Part shown: positions 45,673 to 54,916 of the stretch, one piece after another
Layout: every line of letters starts with the position of its first letter
Numbering within the stretch: the first letter of the stretch is position 1
Assembly: GCF_030823405.1 (NCBI RefSeq)
Contig: NZ_JAUSXC010000001.1
Coordinates: 2,649,001-2,713,000, forward strand
From: Chryseobacterium ginsenosidimutans
GTDB taxonomy: Bacteria > Bacteroidota > Bacteroidia > Flavobacteriales > Weeksellaceae
Length of the DNA: 64,000 bases
Reading direction: 5' to 3'
The notes under the pieces: model-generated
What the model was told of the DNA's origin: nothing
Seen by the model: only the letters and a program-made list of their open reading frames with translations
Databases searched by the model: none
Made by a program: the position numbers and the translations under genes

Positions 45673-45709
45673 TTTTGAGCCATTAAAATAAAATCTTAAT
45701 GGCTCAAAA
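45673..45709. terminator. bidirectional terminator between the aminotransferase and DtxR-type gene
   Basis: TTTTGAGCCATTAA and TTAATGGCTCAAAA pair perfectly around a nine-base loop, flanked by A and T runs. Confidence 0.88.
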
Positions 45710-45716
45710 AATAAAG

Positions 45717-46370
45717 TTATTTCTTTACCAATATTTTTTCTGTAGCTTTTCTACTCAAAATTTCTTGTTTTCCGGCTACTTCAATAGTGACAGATTTATC
45801 AAAACTTTCAATTTTGATGATTTTGATTTTAGTATTTAAAAGTAATTTTCTTTCCGTTAAATAATTCAGAAAAGCATCGTCAGAAAGGGTAACAGATGCA
45901 AAAATAACCGTTTCACCAACTATACAGTTGCTTAATCTCTGTAAATCTTGGGCAATAATATTTCCGTCTTTATCAGGAATCGGTTCACCGTGGGGATCAA
46001 ATTTTGGATAATCAAGAATTTCATCCATTTTATCAAAGAAAATAGTGGAATGGACGTGCTCTAGCTGCTCCGCAATTTCGTGTACATTTTCCCACCCGAA
46101 ATTCATTTTTTTTACTAAAAACATTTCAGTAAGCCTATGTTTTCTTACGACTAAAGCAGCTTCACATCTTCCTTTTTCTGTGACAATCAGTGGCTTATAA
46201 GATTCATAAATCACCCAGCTTTTCTCTGCGAATTTCTTCATCATATTATTAACGCTTGGCATTTTTACGTTTAAAAATTTGCTCAATTCGTTAATCGTCA
46301 CTTTTCCTTCATTGTCAACTAAATGAAACAAAGCCTTCAGATAATTCTCTTCTGTTAATGTTGTTCTCAA
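45717..46370 (-). CDS. DtxR/MntR-type metal-dependent regulator
   Basis: The 217-residue protein represses metal-transport genes when Fe or Mn is bound, by family analogy. It has the N-terminal winged helix (LTEENYLKALFHLVDNEG to VNNMMKKFAEK), metal-ligand residues in the helix HRLTEMFLVKK and nearby HEIAEQLEHVHS, and a C-terminal SH3-like extension. There is no ATG start. The TTG at 46370 is preferred over that at 46388 because a TAGATTTG box lies 22 bases before it. A perfect 8-base inverted repeat spans this promoter. Confidence 0.85.
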   Translation of the reverse strand: MRTTLTEENYLKALFHLVDNEGKVTINELSKFLNVKMPSVNNMMKKFAEKSWVIYESYKPLIVTEKGRCEAALVVRKHRLTEMFLVKKMNFGWENVHEIAEQLEHVHSTIFFDKMDEILDYPKFDPHGEPIPDKDGNIIAQDLQRLSNCIVGETVIFASVTLSDDAFLNYLTERKLLLNTKIKIIKIESFDKSVTIEVAGKQEILSRKATEKILVKK

Positions 46371-46372
46371 AA

Positions 46373-46402
46373 TGTTAGATGATTTCAATTACAAATCTAA
46401 CA
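46373..46402. promoter_or_regulatory. candidate DtxR-type operator overlapping the promoter
   Basis: TGTTAGAT at 46373-46380 and ATCTAACA at 46395-46402 form a perfect inverted repeat with a 14-base spacer. The right arm overlaps the TAGATTTG box (46392-46399 on the minus strand). It fits autoregulation of the DtxR-type gene. Confidence 0.45.
46392..46399 (-). promoter_or_regulatory. promoter -7 box of the DtxR-type gene
   Basis: TAGATTTG on the minus strand, with its G 22 bases before the preferred TTG start. It overlaps a perfect inverted repeat. Confidence 0.5.
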
Positions 46403-46443
46403 AAATATTATTAATAATTTATGCTCGTTAGGTGAACTTTTTT

Positions 46444-46451
46444 TAATTTTG
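46444..46451 (+). promoter_or_regulatory. -7 box directly before the threonine aldolase-like gene
   Basis: TAATTTTG, with its G only 5 bases before the ATG. A transcript from it would be leaderless. Confidence 0.5.
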
Positions 46452-46455
46452 CCCT

Positions 46456-47487
46456 ATGAAATTTTCATTCAAAAACGACTATTCAGAAGGTTGTCACCCT
46501 AATATTTTGCAGGCTCTTTTACAAGATAATATTGATCAGCAGGCAGGCTATGGAGAAGATGAGTATTCTCTAAAAGCAAAGAAATCAATCAAAGAGAAGA
46601 TAAAAAATCCAAATTCAGATATTTATTTTGTTTCCGGGGGAACGCAGGCAAACTTAATTGTAATTTCTTCAATATTAAGACCTTATCAATGTGCAGTTTC
46701 TGCCTCGACGGGGCATATTTTAAATAATGAAACCGGAGCTATTGAAGCTACAGGACATAAAATTTTAAGCATAGAAAAAGAAGACGGAAAATTGACTCCG
46801 GCGGATATTATCCCTGTGTTGGACAGTCATAGAAATGTTCCTCATCAGGTAATGCCGAAGTTGGTTTATATTTCAAATTCTACGGAGTTGGGAACAATCT
46901 ATACATTGAAAGAATTAGAAGAACTTTCGAGCTTCTGCAAAGAAAACAGTCTTTATCTTTTCATGGATGGAGCTAGAATAGGGCATGGTCTGACTTCTGA
47001 AATCAGTGATCTGACGTTAGAAAAAGTTGCTGAATTAACCGATGTTTTCTATTTAGGCGGAACTAAAAACGGGGCTTTGATCGGAGAAGCAATTGTTATT
47101 AATAATCAGGAACTTCAACAGGATTTTGCTTTTAATATCAAACAGAAAGGGGCATTGCTGGCTAAAGGAAGATTGCTTGGAATTCAGTTTTTAGAATTAA
47201 TGAAAAATGATCTGTATTTTGATCTGGCAAAACATGCGAATCAGCAGGCAATGAAAATGAAAAATGCAATGAAAGAAAGGGGAGTACAGTTTCTTTCTGA
47301 TACCTATACCAATCAGATTTTCCCGATTTTGAAAAATGATATAATCGAAAAATTGTCTGAAAAGTTTGAATTTTATGTCTGGAAAAAAATTGATGATAAT
47401 TTTTCTGCTATTCGTCTCATTACATCATGGAATACAGGAGATGAACCGGTAAATGACTTTATTGAAATTATTAAAGATCAATTATAA
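46456..47487 (+). CDS. threonine aldolase-like PLP enzyme (beta-eliminating lyase fold)
   Basis: The 343-residue enzyme resembles low-specificity threonine aldolase, which splits threonine or allo-threonine to glycine and acetaldehyde. It begins FKNDYSEGCHPNILQAL, and has FVSGGTQANLIV (about 55), FMDGARIGHGL with the PLP Asp (about 174) and the Schiff-base Lys in YLGGTKNGALIGEA (about 201). The start ATG is five bases after a TAATTTTG box, so the mRNA may be leaderless. It is divergent from the DtxR-type gene. Confidence 0.88.
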   Translation: MKFSFKNDYSEGCHPNILQALLQDNIDQQAGYGEDEYSLKAKKSIKEKIKNPNSDIYFVSGGTQANLIVISSILRPYQCAVSASTGHILNNETGAIEATGHKILSIEKEDGKLTPADIIPVLDSHRNVPHQVMPKLVYISNSTELGTIYTLKELEELSSFCKENSLYLFMDGARIGHGLTSEISDLTLEKVAELTDVFYLGGTKNGALIGEAIVINNQELQQDFAFNIKQKGALLAKGRLLGIQFLELMKNDLYFDLAKHANQQAMKMKNAMKERGVQFLSDTYTNQIFPILKNDIIEKLSEKFEFYVWKKIDDNFSAIRLITSWNTGDEPVNDFIEIIKDQL

Positions 47488-47493
47488 AAAGAA

Positions 47494-47520
47494 AACAGCC
47501 TATAATCAGGCTATTTTTTT
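47494..47520 (+). terminator. terminator after the threonine aldolase-like gene
   Basis: AGCCT and AGGCT pair with extra A-T pairs outside, around a six-base loop, followed by seven T. The stem is short. Confidence 0.65.
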
Positions 47521-47558
47521 ATTTTGGGTTCTATTAAAATAAGTCAAAAAATAGTGAT

Positions 47559-48074
47559 TTATTTATTTTCTTTATTCAAAGCTTTTGAAACTATTTTACA
47601 ATCAGCTACCTTCAAATTTCTTCCACCTGTATATTTAATGTTCTTTTCATTGGCATATTTTGTTCCGGTTTCAGCATCTCTTTCTCCGATACCTTCACTC
47701 AGACCATCTTTCGTCTGTAAAAAATAAATATCATTTTTATTTCCGGCTACACCTTCTGAAGAAAATTCATAAGTCAATTTAAGTGTATCTCCGGATTTAA
47801 AACCAGATAAATCCCCTTTATTATTGTCCTTTTCACTGTTTTTAGTTGCCATTTTTCCGGTAATGGTTCCCAAATTATCATCAATGCTTACAAAAACAGT
47901 ATCTTTTCCTGCTATTCCCATGTAACAGAAAGATTTTGCACCAAGCGTATCAAGTACTTTTTCTGCCGTTACTGTTGTATCAACAGGAGCTGTTTCAGTA
48001 ACCGAAGCTTCTGCCTTTTTATTGCAATTTAGCAAGAAAACAGAAAATGAACTCAGTAAGATTAATTTTTTCAT
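47559..48074 (-). CDS. lipoprotein of unknown function
   Basis: The 171-residue protein begins with a lipobox (FLLNCNKK, Cys at residue 17), then a Thr/Ala/Val-rich linker and a beta-rich domain (CYMGIAGKDTVFVSIDDN, then GTKYANEKNIKY). Two cysteines bracket the domain and might form a disulfide. I do not recognise the family. The ATG at 48074 is used because the frame's earlier start would put the signal peptide inside. It is transcribed alone. Confidence 0.75.
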   Translation of the reverse strand: MKKLILLSSFSVFLLNCNKKAEASVTETAPVDTTVTAEKVLDTLGAKSFCYMGIAGKDTVFVSIDDNLGTITGKMATKNSEKDNNKGDLSGFKSGDTLKLTYEFSSEGVAGNKNDIYFLQTKDGLSEGIGERDAETGTKYANEKNIKYTGGRNLKVADCKIVSKALNKENK

Positions 48075-48302
48075 ATCCTTATTATTTAATTTAATCAATT
48101 TCGATAATGCTAAAATAATAATAGTATTTCTATATGAAAATAAATTTAATGTAAATAAAGAATAAATTTTCACTTTAAGATAAATTGATTTAATTTCCTA
48201 ATCGCTGAGAATCCGTTTAAAATTTTATTTCCGAATCATTTCCCGTATAACATAAAATGAAAAGGACAGAAATTAACAATTGAATTTAGGATTCACAGTT
48301 CT

Positions 48303-48860
48303 TTAAAGTTTTAGGCAACCCCGAAAACCTCTTGCTGCATAATAAGAGTCTGCACCATTATGATATAAGAAAACGGTATTGTAACGACGGTCACAAAAAA
48401 CAGCGCCTCCCAATTCCCGTATATGTGCAGGAGTTTTTACCCAACTGGAAGTCTTCAGATCAAACTTTCCTAATTCCTGAAGTCGGTGGTATTGCTCCTC
48501 TGTCAAAAGTTCAATTCCCATTTCTAAGGCTTTATCGATAACATTACTTTCAGGCTTATTGGCTTTTCGGGCATTCCAGGCTTGATAATCATAACAAAGA
48601 CTTCTTCTTTTTGGACTTTCCGATGAACAGTCGAAGAAAATATATTCATCAGTTTCTTTGTTATAGTCTACAACATCAGGTTCACCTTCAGTTTTTTCCA
48701 TTTCGTTTAAAGACCAAAGTTTTTCAGGATGCTTTTCTAATTTTGTCTGAATTTTTTCCCAATCCAGATCTTTATGACGGTTTATGTTTTTTTCAAAACG
48801 GGCTTTTAAAACTTTTAAAAGTTCTTCATTTTCTTCCGTGGTCAATTTGTTTTTAATCAT
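48303..48860 (-). CDS. DUF4256 family protein
   Basis: The 185-residue soluble protein matches DUF4256 in length and in blocks such as SSESPKRRSLCYDYQAW (about 79-95), LTEEQYHRLQELGKFDLKTS and the end HNGADSYYAARGFRG. No catalytic role is known. It is the last gene of a five-gene minus-strand run headed by an ArsR regulator, with a 23-base gap to the DoxX-like gene. Confidence 0.88.
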   Translation of the reverse strand: MIKNKLTTEENEELLKVLKARFEKNINRHKDLDWEKIQTKLEKHPEKLWSLNEMEKTEGEPDVVDYNKETDEYIFFDCSSESPKRRSLCYDYQAWNARKANKPESNVIDKALEMGIELLTEEQYHRLQELGKFDLKTSSWVKTPAHIRELGGAVFCDRRYNTVFLYHNGADSYYAARGFRGCLKL

Positions 48861-48883
48861 ATTAATTTTATTTGAATGGTGAA

Positions 48884-49276
48884 TTATTTTAAAATTTTCC
48901 GTTCTGCAGGTCTAAAATACCAAGAAATGATCACTAAAATAAGCAATAAAACGGCAGGTAGAATTTTGCTAATTGGATCATTAACAATAATATGTGAAAT
49001 AATAGCACCCGACATTATAAAGAAAAATCCTGCATATGCCCATTCTTTTAATAATGGATATTTTGGAATCAAAACAGCAATAACTCCTAAAATTTTCCAG
49101 ATTCCAATAATGCTCATTAAATAAGTGGGATAGCCGAGATTTATGAAATTAGCCAATTCGTCTTTGCTTTTTATTAATTGAACAATGGCTGTTGAAACCA
49201 TACCTAAAGACATCCAAAGAGTAAAAATCCAATAGATGATGTTGTTTCTTTTATGAGATTTATTTTGTGTTTCCAT
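48884..49276 (-). CDS. DoxX-like membrane protein
   Basis: The 130-residue protein has four membrane helices (about 13-34, 50-68, 75-95 and 102-122), the DoxX_2 layout. The segment IGIWKILGVIAVLIPKYPLLKEWAY (quoted in part) is characteristic. Such proteins may act in membrane redox or quinone functions, not proven. The ATG at 49276 is preferred; an earlier ATG at 49300 overlaps the stop of the preceding gene. It belongs to the ArsR-led operon. Confidence 0.88.
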   Translation of the reverse strand: METQNKSHKRNNIIYWIFTLWMSLGMVSTAIVQLIKSKDELANFINLGYPTYLMSIIGIWKILGVIAVLIPKYPLLKEWAYAGFFFIMSGAIISHIIVNDPISKILPAVLLLILVIISWYFRPAERKILK

Positions 49277-49292
49277 TTTTATATGTTTGAAA

Positions 49293-49871
49293 TTAATCAT
49301 TTAAACCTTTTCCGTTCAAAATTTCAGGAATATATTTTTCAATTCTGAATTCTCTGGTTTTAGACTGTTTTGCGGAAGAAAAATAGAGTAGGTAAGCTCT
49401 CTGCCTTCCTTGTGTCAGCGATTCAAAGGCTTCTTTTAATGCATGATTTTGTTCTAATTTCTTCTGAAATTCTTCAGGCATTTCAAATTCTTTGGTTTTC
49501 TTCATTTCAACTTTGATCCCTGATCTTTCAACTTCAATAGCTTCGTAGATATAAGTTTTTATAACTTTCTCCAAATCAATTATTTCCTTTAAATCCTTAA
49601 AACGGATTTGTCTCGCAGCTTGTACATTTTCAGTCTGTTGAATAAGAATATTATCAGCATCATTCAGTAAAGATCCTTTAAAAAATAATAGAGCACAATA
49701 TTCTTTAAAGCCGTGAATTAGGAAAATATTTTTCTCATGATAGGTGTAACAAGGACATCCCCATTTTAGTTCCTCTTCAAGCCCGGTATCAAGTGCAATT
49801 GTGCGTAATTCTTCAAATTCTTTTTGCCAGTGTTTGGCTTTGTCAAAGAAAAAATCAACTTTTGGATTCAT
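49293..49871 (-). CDS. YdeI/OmpD-associated family protein with DUF1801 domain
   Basis: The 192-residue protein has an N-terminal DUF1801-like domain (EEELKWGCPCYTYHEKNIFL, about 32-51, and CALLFFKGSLL) and a C-terminal YdeI region ending LTQGRQRAYLLYFSSAKQ and SKTREFRIEKYIPEIL. YdeI proteins are linked with resistance to polymyxin or related stress in some enterics, but no function can be assigned here. It is the third gene of the ArsR-led run. Confidence 0.88.
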   Translation of the reverse strand: MNPKVDFFFDKAKHWQKEFEELRTIALDTGLEEELKWGCPCYTYHEKNIFLIHGFKEYCALLFFKGSLLNDADNILIQQTENVQAARQIRFKDLKEIIDLEKVIKTYIYEAIEVERSGIKVEMKKTKEFEMPEEFQKKLEQNHALKEAFESLTQGRQRAYLLYFSSAKQSKTREFRIEKYIPEILNGKGLND

Positions 49872-49912
49872 AATTTAAAATGTAATAGGTTATCTGATGA
49901 GAACTTCGAAAA

Positions 49913-50386
49913 CTAGCTTTGTATGAAATTTGAAACAATTTCCTGTAATCTGTTGTGAGCCATATTAATGCCTTTTGCGAAAGGAAGTTTTAATATTTGA
50001 TCTCTAAAGTCGACCGATTTATAAATGGTATGAATCGTAATTTTGCTGGTTTCATTATTCAATTTTTCAAATTCTAAAAATTCTATCTGAGGAGGAAAAG
50101 GAGTGTTTTCCATTTGAAAAGTTCTTGTGATTTTTTCATTTGAAACGAATTCATGAATTGTTCCGTTCGCCCGGAAAACCACATCACCTTGAGGATTGGA
50201 TGTTTCAAACTGATAACCACCGTGTTGCTTGTTTTCTAGTTTTAAAACTTTTGTTCCCATCCATTTTTCAACTATTTCAGGTTCTGTATAAGCTCGAAAA
50301 AGCAGCTCTACAGGCAGATCAAACTCTCTGATAATGAAGATTTCCTGTTTCCCGTGTTCGGCATGGATTTTTGTTTTAAGTTCCAT
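49913..50386 (-). CDS. SRPBCC (AHSA1-like) domain protein
   Basis: The 157-residue protein has the START-like fold: FIIREFDLPVELLFRAYTEP, then KWMGTKV, and an EKITRTFQM strand. It lies four bases after the ArsR gene, the standard ArsR-SRPBCC pairing of many bacteria. The ArsR protein often controls it, but the ligand of the pocket is unknown. Confidence 0.88.
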   Translation of the reverse strand: MELKTKIHAEHGKQEIFIIREFDLPVELLFRAYTEPEIVEKWMGTKVLKLENKQHGGYQFETSNPQGDVVFRANGTIHEFVSNEKITRTFQMENTPFPPQIEFLEFEKLNNETSKITIHTIYKSVDFRDQILKLPFAKGINMAHNRLQEIVSNFIQS

Positions 50387-50390
50387 ATTT

Positions 50391-50714
50391 TTAGTCTTTT
50401 GTTTGATAATTTTTCATAATATCTTCCAATTTATTGAATCTGTCATCCCACATTTTACGGAAAGGCTCAATAAAATCGGCAATTTCTTTCATTTTACCTG
50501 GATTTAGATGATAAATGATTTCGCGGCCATTTTGTTCAGACTTTAATAATTCACATTCCGTAAGAATTTGAAGATGCTTTGAAACAGTGGGTCTCGCCGT
50601 ATTGAAATGTGAAGCAATAGTACCTGCCGTCATTGATTGTGTTGCAACCAACATCAGTATTGATCTTCTTGTTGGATCTGATATTGCCTGGAATACATCT
50701 CGTCTTAAATTCAT
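50391..50714 (-). CDS. ArsR-type transcriptional regulator
   Basis: The 107-residue winged-helix protein has the ArsR recognition region ([18 protein letters not shown], then [18 protein letters not shown]) and a beta-wing ([17 protein letters not shown]). It lacks the cysteine box of arsenic sensors, so it probably senses something else or acts constitutively. It heads the operon ArsR-SRPBCC-YdeI-DoxX-DUF4256. A tandem repeat with a palindromic core overlaps its promoter, a likely operator. Confidence 0.93.
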   Translation of the reverse strand: MNLRRDVFQAISDPTRRSILMLVATQSMTAGTIASHFNTARPTVSKHLQILTECELLKSEQNGREIIYHLNPGKMKEIADFIEPFRKMWDDRFNKLEDIMKNYQTKD

Positions 50715-50715
50715 T

Positions 50716-50765
50716 ATGAAGCTATTTGACTACAAATATAAATGAAGTTATTTAACTACACAAAT
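50716..50765. promoter_or_regulatory. tandem repeat, candidate ArsR operator
   Basis: Two copies of a 22-24 base unit lie at 50716-50737 and 50742-50765, a 26-base period. The second copy contains the palindrome AGTTATTTAACT; the first has the related AGCTATTTGACT. The copies cover the -7 and -33 boxes of the ArsR promoter, a position suited to autorepression. Confidence 0.5.
50733..50763 (-). promoter_or_regulatory. promoter of the ArsR-led operon
   Basis: On the minus strand TTG (50761-50763), 20 bases, TATATTTG (50733-50740). Its G is 19 bases before the ATG. Confidence 0.72.
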
Positions 50766-51006
50766 TATTTTAACCATAAGACAATACTTTAAGGTAAAAA
50801 TGCCTATCCCTATACTCTCTCAAGCTTAAACATAAAATCCTATAATTTATATTATGTTAAATTGTATATTGTTCCCGTTATAAAAAAGCTTAATTAAAGT
50901 TGTTAATCTTAGCTGTTATTACCTATTCAATAGTTTTGGGATTATTACAGAATTGTATTTAAAACTAAAAGTTGCTCCAGACAATATTAAGGTAATAATG
51001 ATATAG

Positions 51007-51034
51007 AAAAAACTTCTCAGCTTGAGAAGTTTTT
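51007..51034 (-). terminator. terminator after the DUF2383 gene
   Basis: AACTTCTCA and TGAGAAGTT pair around a three-base loop, with T and A runs on either side. It can act for the minus-strand gene. Confidence 0.82.
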
Positions 51035-51074
51035 ATGATTAATGATTTGTAATAAATTATTTGAAGTCGTTAGA

Positions 51075-51536
51075 TTATTCTTTGGTTTTATAATCACTGA
51101 TATTTTTGAACTGATCGTAAGAATCTTTGATATGTTTCAAATGTTCGGAAACAATCTCTAAGCTTTTTCCGCTCAAATTACCATTATCAATAGCATTTTG
51201 ATAAGTGTCTACTGCCGCTTTTTCTCCAAAAATTACATTTTCTAAAGCAGATTCTTCAGTATTTCCAATAGTAAAAGAATTTTTTACATCAATCCAGGTT
51301 CTGTGAAGCGCACCGGCAATAGATGCAGAATCCTCAGCTTCTCCTCCATTTTCTTTAATCAGATCGATCAATTCATTTTTCATTACTTTTCCCAGAGAAA
51401 CCATTCGTGCGTATTCTCCTTTTTCATGAGGATATTTTTCCCATATTTTACCTTCAACTTTTGCAAATCCCTGAATTCGGTCATTAGTGATGTGAAGCAG
51501 ATCATTTAAAATTGATACTTCTTTTTGATTTTCCAT
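51075..51536 (-). CDS. DUF2383 four-helix-bundle protein (PA2169 family)
   Basis: The 153-residue protein is predicted all-helical with ferritin-like spacing, and matches the PA2169/DUF2383 family in length and pattern (LNDLLHITNDRIQGFAKV, then ENVIFGEKAAVDTYQNAI). Members are stress-related proteins of unknown activity. The Glu/His pattern might support a metal site, but I cannot place ligands confidently. It is a single-gene unit 62 bases before the Tet(X)-like gene on the same strand, with no clear promoter. Confidence 0.83.
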   Translation of the reverse strand: MENQKEVSILNDLLHITNDRIQGFAKVEGKIWEKYPHEKGEYARMVSLGKVMKNELIDLIKENGGEAEDSASIAGALHRTWIDVKNSFTIGNTEESALENVIFGEKAAVDTYQNAIDNGNLSGKSLEIVSEHLKHIKDSYDQFKNISDYKTKE

Positions 51537-51598
51537 AATAAAATATTTTGTGTATGAGAAAATTTACAATAATTATACCCTTATAGCTGATGTATATA

Positions 51599-52750
<1,152 letters not shown>

Positions 52751-52785
52751 TTAATTTGACAGCAAAATTCTGAAATACGATTGGT

Positions 52786-53616
52786 TTAAGATTGTAGAAA
52801 CGCGACAAAATTACTGTTGTGAATGTGATCTGCTTTTGCTTTTCTCGCAAATTTAGCAGGTGTTGTTCCGCTGTACTTTTTAAATTCTTTGCTTAAATGC
52901 GCCTGATCTGTGTAGCCTGATTCAATAGCCAGTTCGGCAAAATTAGAATCAGGATGAAGCCATAATGTATTCCGAACCTGCTCAAAACGCATCAGTCCGG
53001 AAACGTCTTTAACGGTATGGCCGGAAGATTGCTTGAATTTTCGTTCCAAAGTACGAACTGTTGAATGTGCTGCATCTGCAATTTTATTGACAGGAAGACT
53101 TCCGTTAGCTTTTCTCATCGCCGCTCCGGCTTTAAATAATAGACTGTCAGTTGAAATTTTACTTTGAATATTCAAGAAATACTGTTTTATTAGACAAATT
53201 GCTTCTTCTATATTATTATTTTTAATGCAATCATGTAATAGAGGTTGAAGTTCTGCAATGGGATGTTCAAAAACGTGTACCTTATTTTTATTCGAAGATA
53301 AGCCGAGCAAATCGAAAACAGTCCATGGGAAACATCTTACAGCAATGATTTCAAAGTTTTCTTTAGTGTAAAAATGAACAGGTTGATTGAGTAATCCCAC
53401 AAGAAAAGGTGAAGGTAATTTCTGCAAAACTCCAATTTGAGATATGCTGCAGCCATTTCCAAAATGAAAAATAATCTCTGCATATCCATCAGGAATTACT
53501 TCAAAACTGGTTTCTGTCTCTCCAAAATCCGATTTATTGTACCAAAAACATTTTATGGAATCGCGAAGTTCTTCCGGCGGTTCAAATTCTTGATGGATGA
53601 TGTTTTTAGCTTTCAT
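52786..53616 (-). CDS. AraC-type transcriptional regulator
   Basis: The 276-residue protein has a DUF6597-like N-terminal sensor region (FWYNKSDFGETETSFEVIPDGYAEIIF, quoted in part) and a C-terminal AraC domain with two helix-turn-helices (IADAAHSTVRTLERKFKQ and ELAIESGYTDQAHLSKEFKKYSG). The inducer is unknown. It lies 44 bases upstream of the Tet(X)-like gene in the same direction with no terminator between, so both may share a transcript. A TAAATTTG box precedes the ATG by 20 bases. Confidence 0.92.
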   Translation of the reverse strand: MKAKNIIHQEFEPPEELRDSIKCFWYNKSDFGETETSFEVIPDGYAEIIFHFGNGCSISQIGVLQKLPSPFLVGLLNQPVHFYTKENFEIIAVRCFPWTVFDLLGLSSNKNKVHVFEHPIAELQPLLHDCIKNNNIEEAICLIKQYFLNIQSKISTDSLLFKAGAAMRKANGSLPVNKIADAAHSTVRTLERKFKQSSGHTVKDVSGLMRFEQVRNTLWLHPDSNFAELAIESGYTDQAHLSKEFKKYSGTTPAKFARKAKADHIHNSNFVAFLQS

Positions 53617-53635
53617 AATGAGGTTTCAATCAAAT

Positions 53636-53643
53636 CAAATTTA
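53636..53643 (-). promoter_or_regulatory. promoter -7 box of the AraC-Tet(X)-like pair
   Basis: TAAATTTG on the minus strand, with its G 20 bases before the AraC ATG. Confidence 0.58.
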
Positions 53644-53688
53644 ATAATTAAATAAAAGTTTTAGCAATTAATCAGAATATTATTGTTG

Positions 53689-53696
53689 TAATTTTG
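53689..53696 (+). promoter_or_regulatory. promoter -7 box of the HAD phosphatase gene
   Basis: TAATTTTG with its G 37 bases before the chosen ATG. It overlaps a TTG that would otherwise open a longer frame. Confidence 0.45.
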
Positions 53697-53732
53697 TTAT
53701 ATAAATCTATATTATTCAAAACTATTTTAATA

Positions 53733-54539
53733 ATGAATACTTTAAATACTGATATTTTTCCAAAAATTAAGGCTGTATTTTTTGATGTTGATGGTACTTT
53801 AATCAGTTTTAAAACCAATAAAATCCCGGAATCTACTCAGGAATCTATTCAAAAGCTTCGTGAAAAAGGAATCAAAGTCATTGTGGCGACGGGTAGGTCA
53901 ATTAATTCTTTAGATCATATTAAACATATAACTTTTGACGGATATATTACTTTCAACGGAGGGTATTGCATTACAACGGATGGGAATATTATGTTTAAAC
54001 AAACCATTGATTCTTCTGATATTCAGAAACTGGTTGATTATTCGCAGAATTTTCCTTTGAGCTTTTCGTTGATGTATGAAGATAAAGTTGAGATTAATGA
54101 TGCAACTCCGGAGGTTGTGGGAATGTATGCAGATGTTAATCTTCCGGTTCCGCCGATTCTTGATAAAGAAAATGTTGATATTGAGAATGTGCTTCAGGCG
54201 AATATTTTTCTTGGTCCTGATAAGGAAAAATCATTTATGGAGAATGTAATGCCGAATTCTACTTCTTCAAGGTGGACTCCCCTTTTTGCGGATGTGAATC
54301 CCGGAGGAATAAGTAAGCAGAACGGTATTGAAAATTTCTGTAGACATTTCGGAATTGATGTTTCAGAAACAATGTCTTTTGGTGACGGTGGAAATGATAT
54401 TTCGATGTTAAAATTTACAAAAATCGGTGTTGCAATGGGTAATGCAAATGAGAATGTAAAAGAAATTGCGGATTTTGTAACCGAAGAAGTTGATAATCAT
54501 GGAATTGAATTGGCATTAGTTCATTTCGGAATTCTTTAA
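53733..54539 (+). CDS. Cof-type HAD-IIB phosphatase
   Basis: The 268-residue protein has the HAD motif I VFFDVDGTLISF (nucleophile Asp near residue 18), motif II VATGRSIN, motif III Lys in GGISKQNGIE and motif IV MSFGDGGNDISMLKF. The type IIB cap lies between II and III. Such Cof-like enzymes dephosphorylate sugar phosphates or flavin/pyridoxal phosphates; the substrate is not visible. The ATG at 53733 is preferred because the earlier TTG at 53694 falls inside a promoter box. Confidence 0.92.
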   Translation: MNTLNTDIFPKIKAVFFDVDGTLISFKTNKIPESTQESIQKLREKGIKVIVATGRSINSLDHIKHITFDGYITFNGGYCITTDGNIMFKQTIDSSDIQKLVDYSQNFPLSFSLMYEDKVEINDATPEVVGMYADVNLPVPPILDKENVDIENVLQANIFLGPDKEKSFMENVMPNSTSSRWTPLFADVNPGGISKQNGIENFCRHFGIDVSETMSFGDGGNDISMLKFTKIGVAMGNANENVKEIADFVTEEVDNHGIELALVHFGIL

Positions 54540-54573
54540 TATTCAGACTCTTAAATAATAATTTTTATCATAA

Positions 54574-54834
<261 letters not shown>

Positions 54835-54857
54835 ACAATGTAAAAAACTGAAGATAG

Positions 54858-54904
54858 AAAGCTGGAAATGGGAAAAAATAAATTCTTAATTTCCAGCTTT
54901 TTTA
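54858..54904. terminator. terminator between the small membrane gene and OmpH
   Basis: AAAGCTGGAAAT and ATTTCCAGCTTT pair perfectly around a 19-base loop, with T and A runs outside, so it can serve both convergent genes. Confidence 0.83.
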
Positions 54905-54916
54905 TATTAATATATG

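Larger units (their letters stand above)
50715..51074. other. 360-base non-coding gap upstream of the ArsR operon
   Basis: The right part holds the terminator of the DUF2383 gene (51007-51034). The left part holds the ArsR promoter and repeated operator-like element (50716-50765). Between about 50770 and 51000 I see only AT-rich sequence with no gene, RNA or hairpin that I can support. Confidence 0.6.

Noticed and set aside
46420..46440. Half-site TTAGGTGAAC as an MntR box
   Set aside because: Only one half matches; the second half is replaced by a T run, so it is not a convincing palindrome.
50715..51074. Possible small RNA or tRNA in the largest gap without a gene
   Set aside because: No cloverleaf, terminator or conserved RNA domain is visible apart from the neighbouring genes' own signals.
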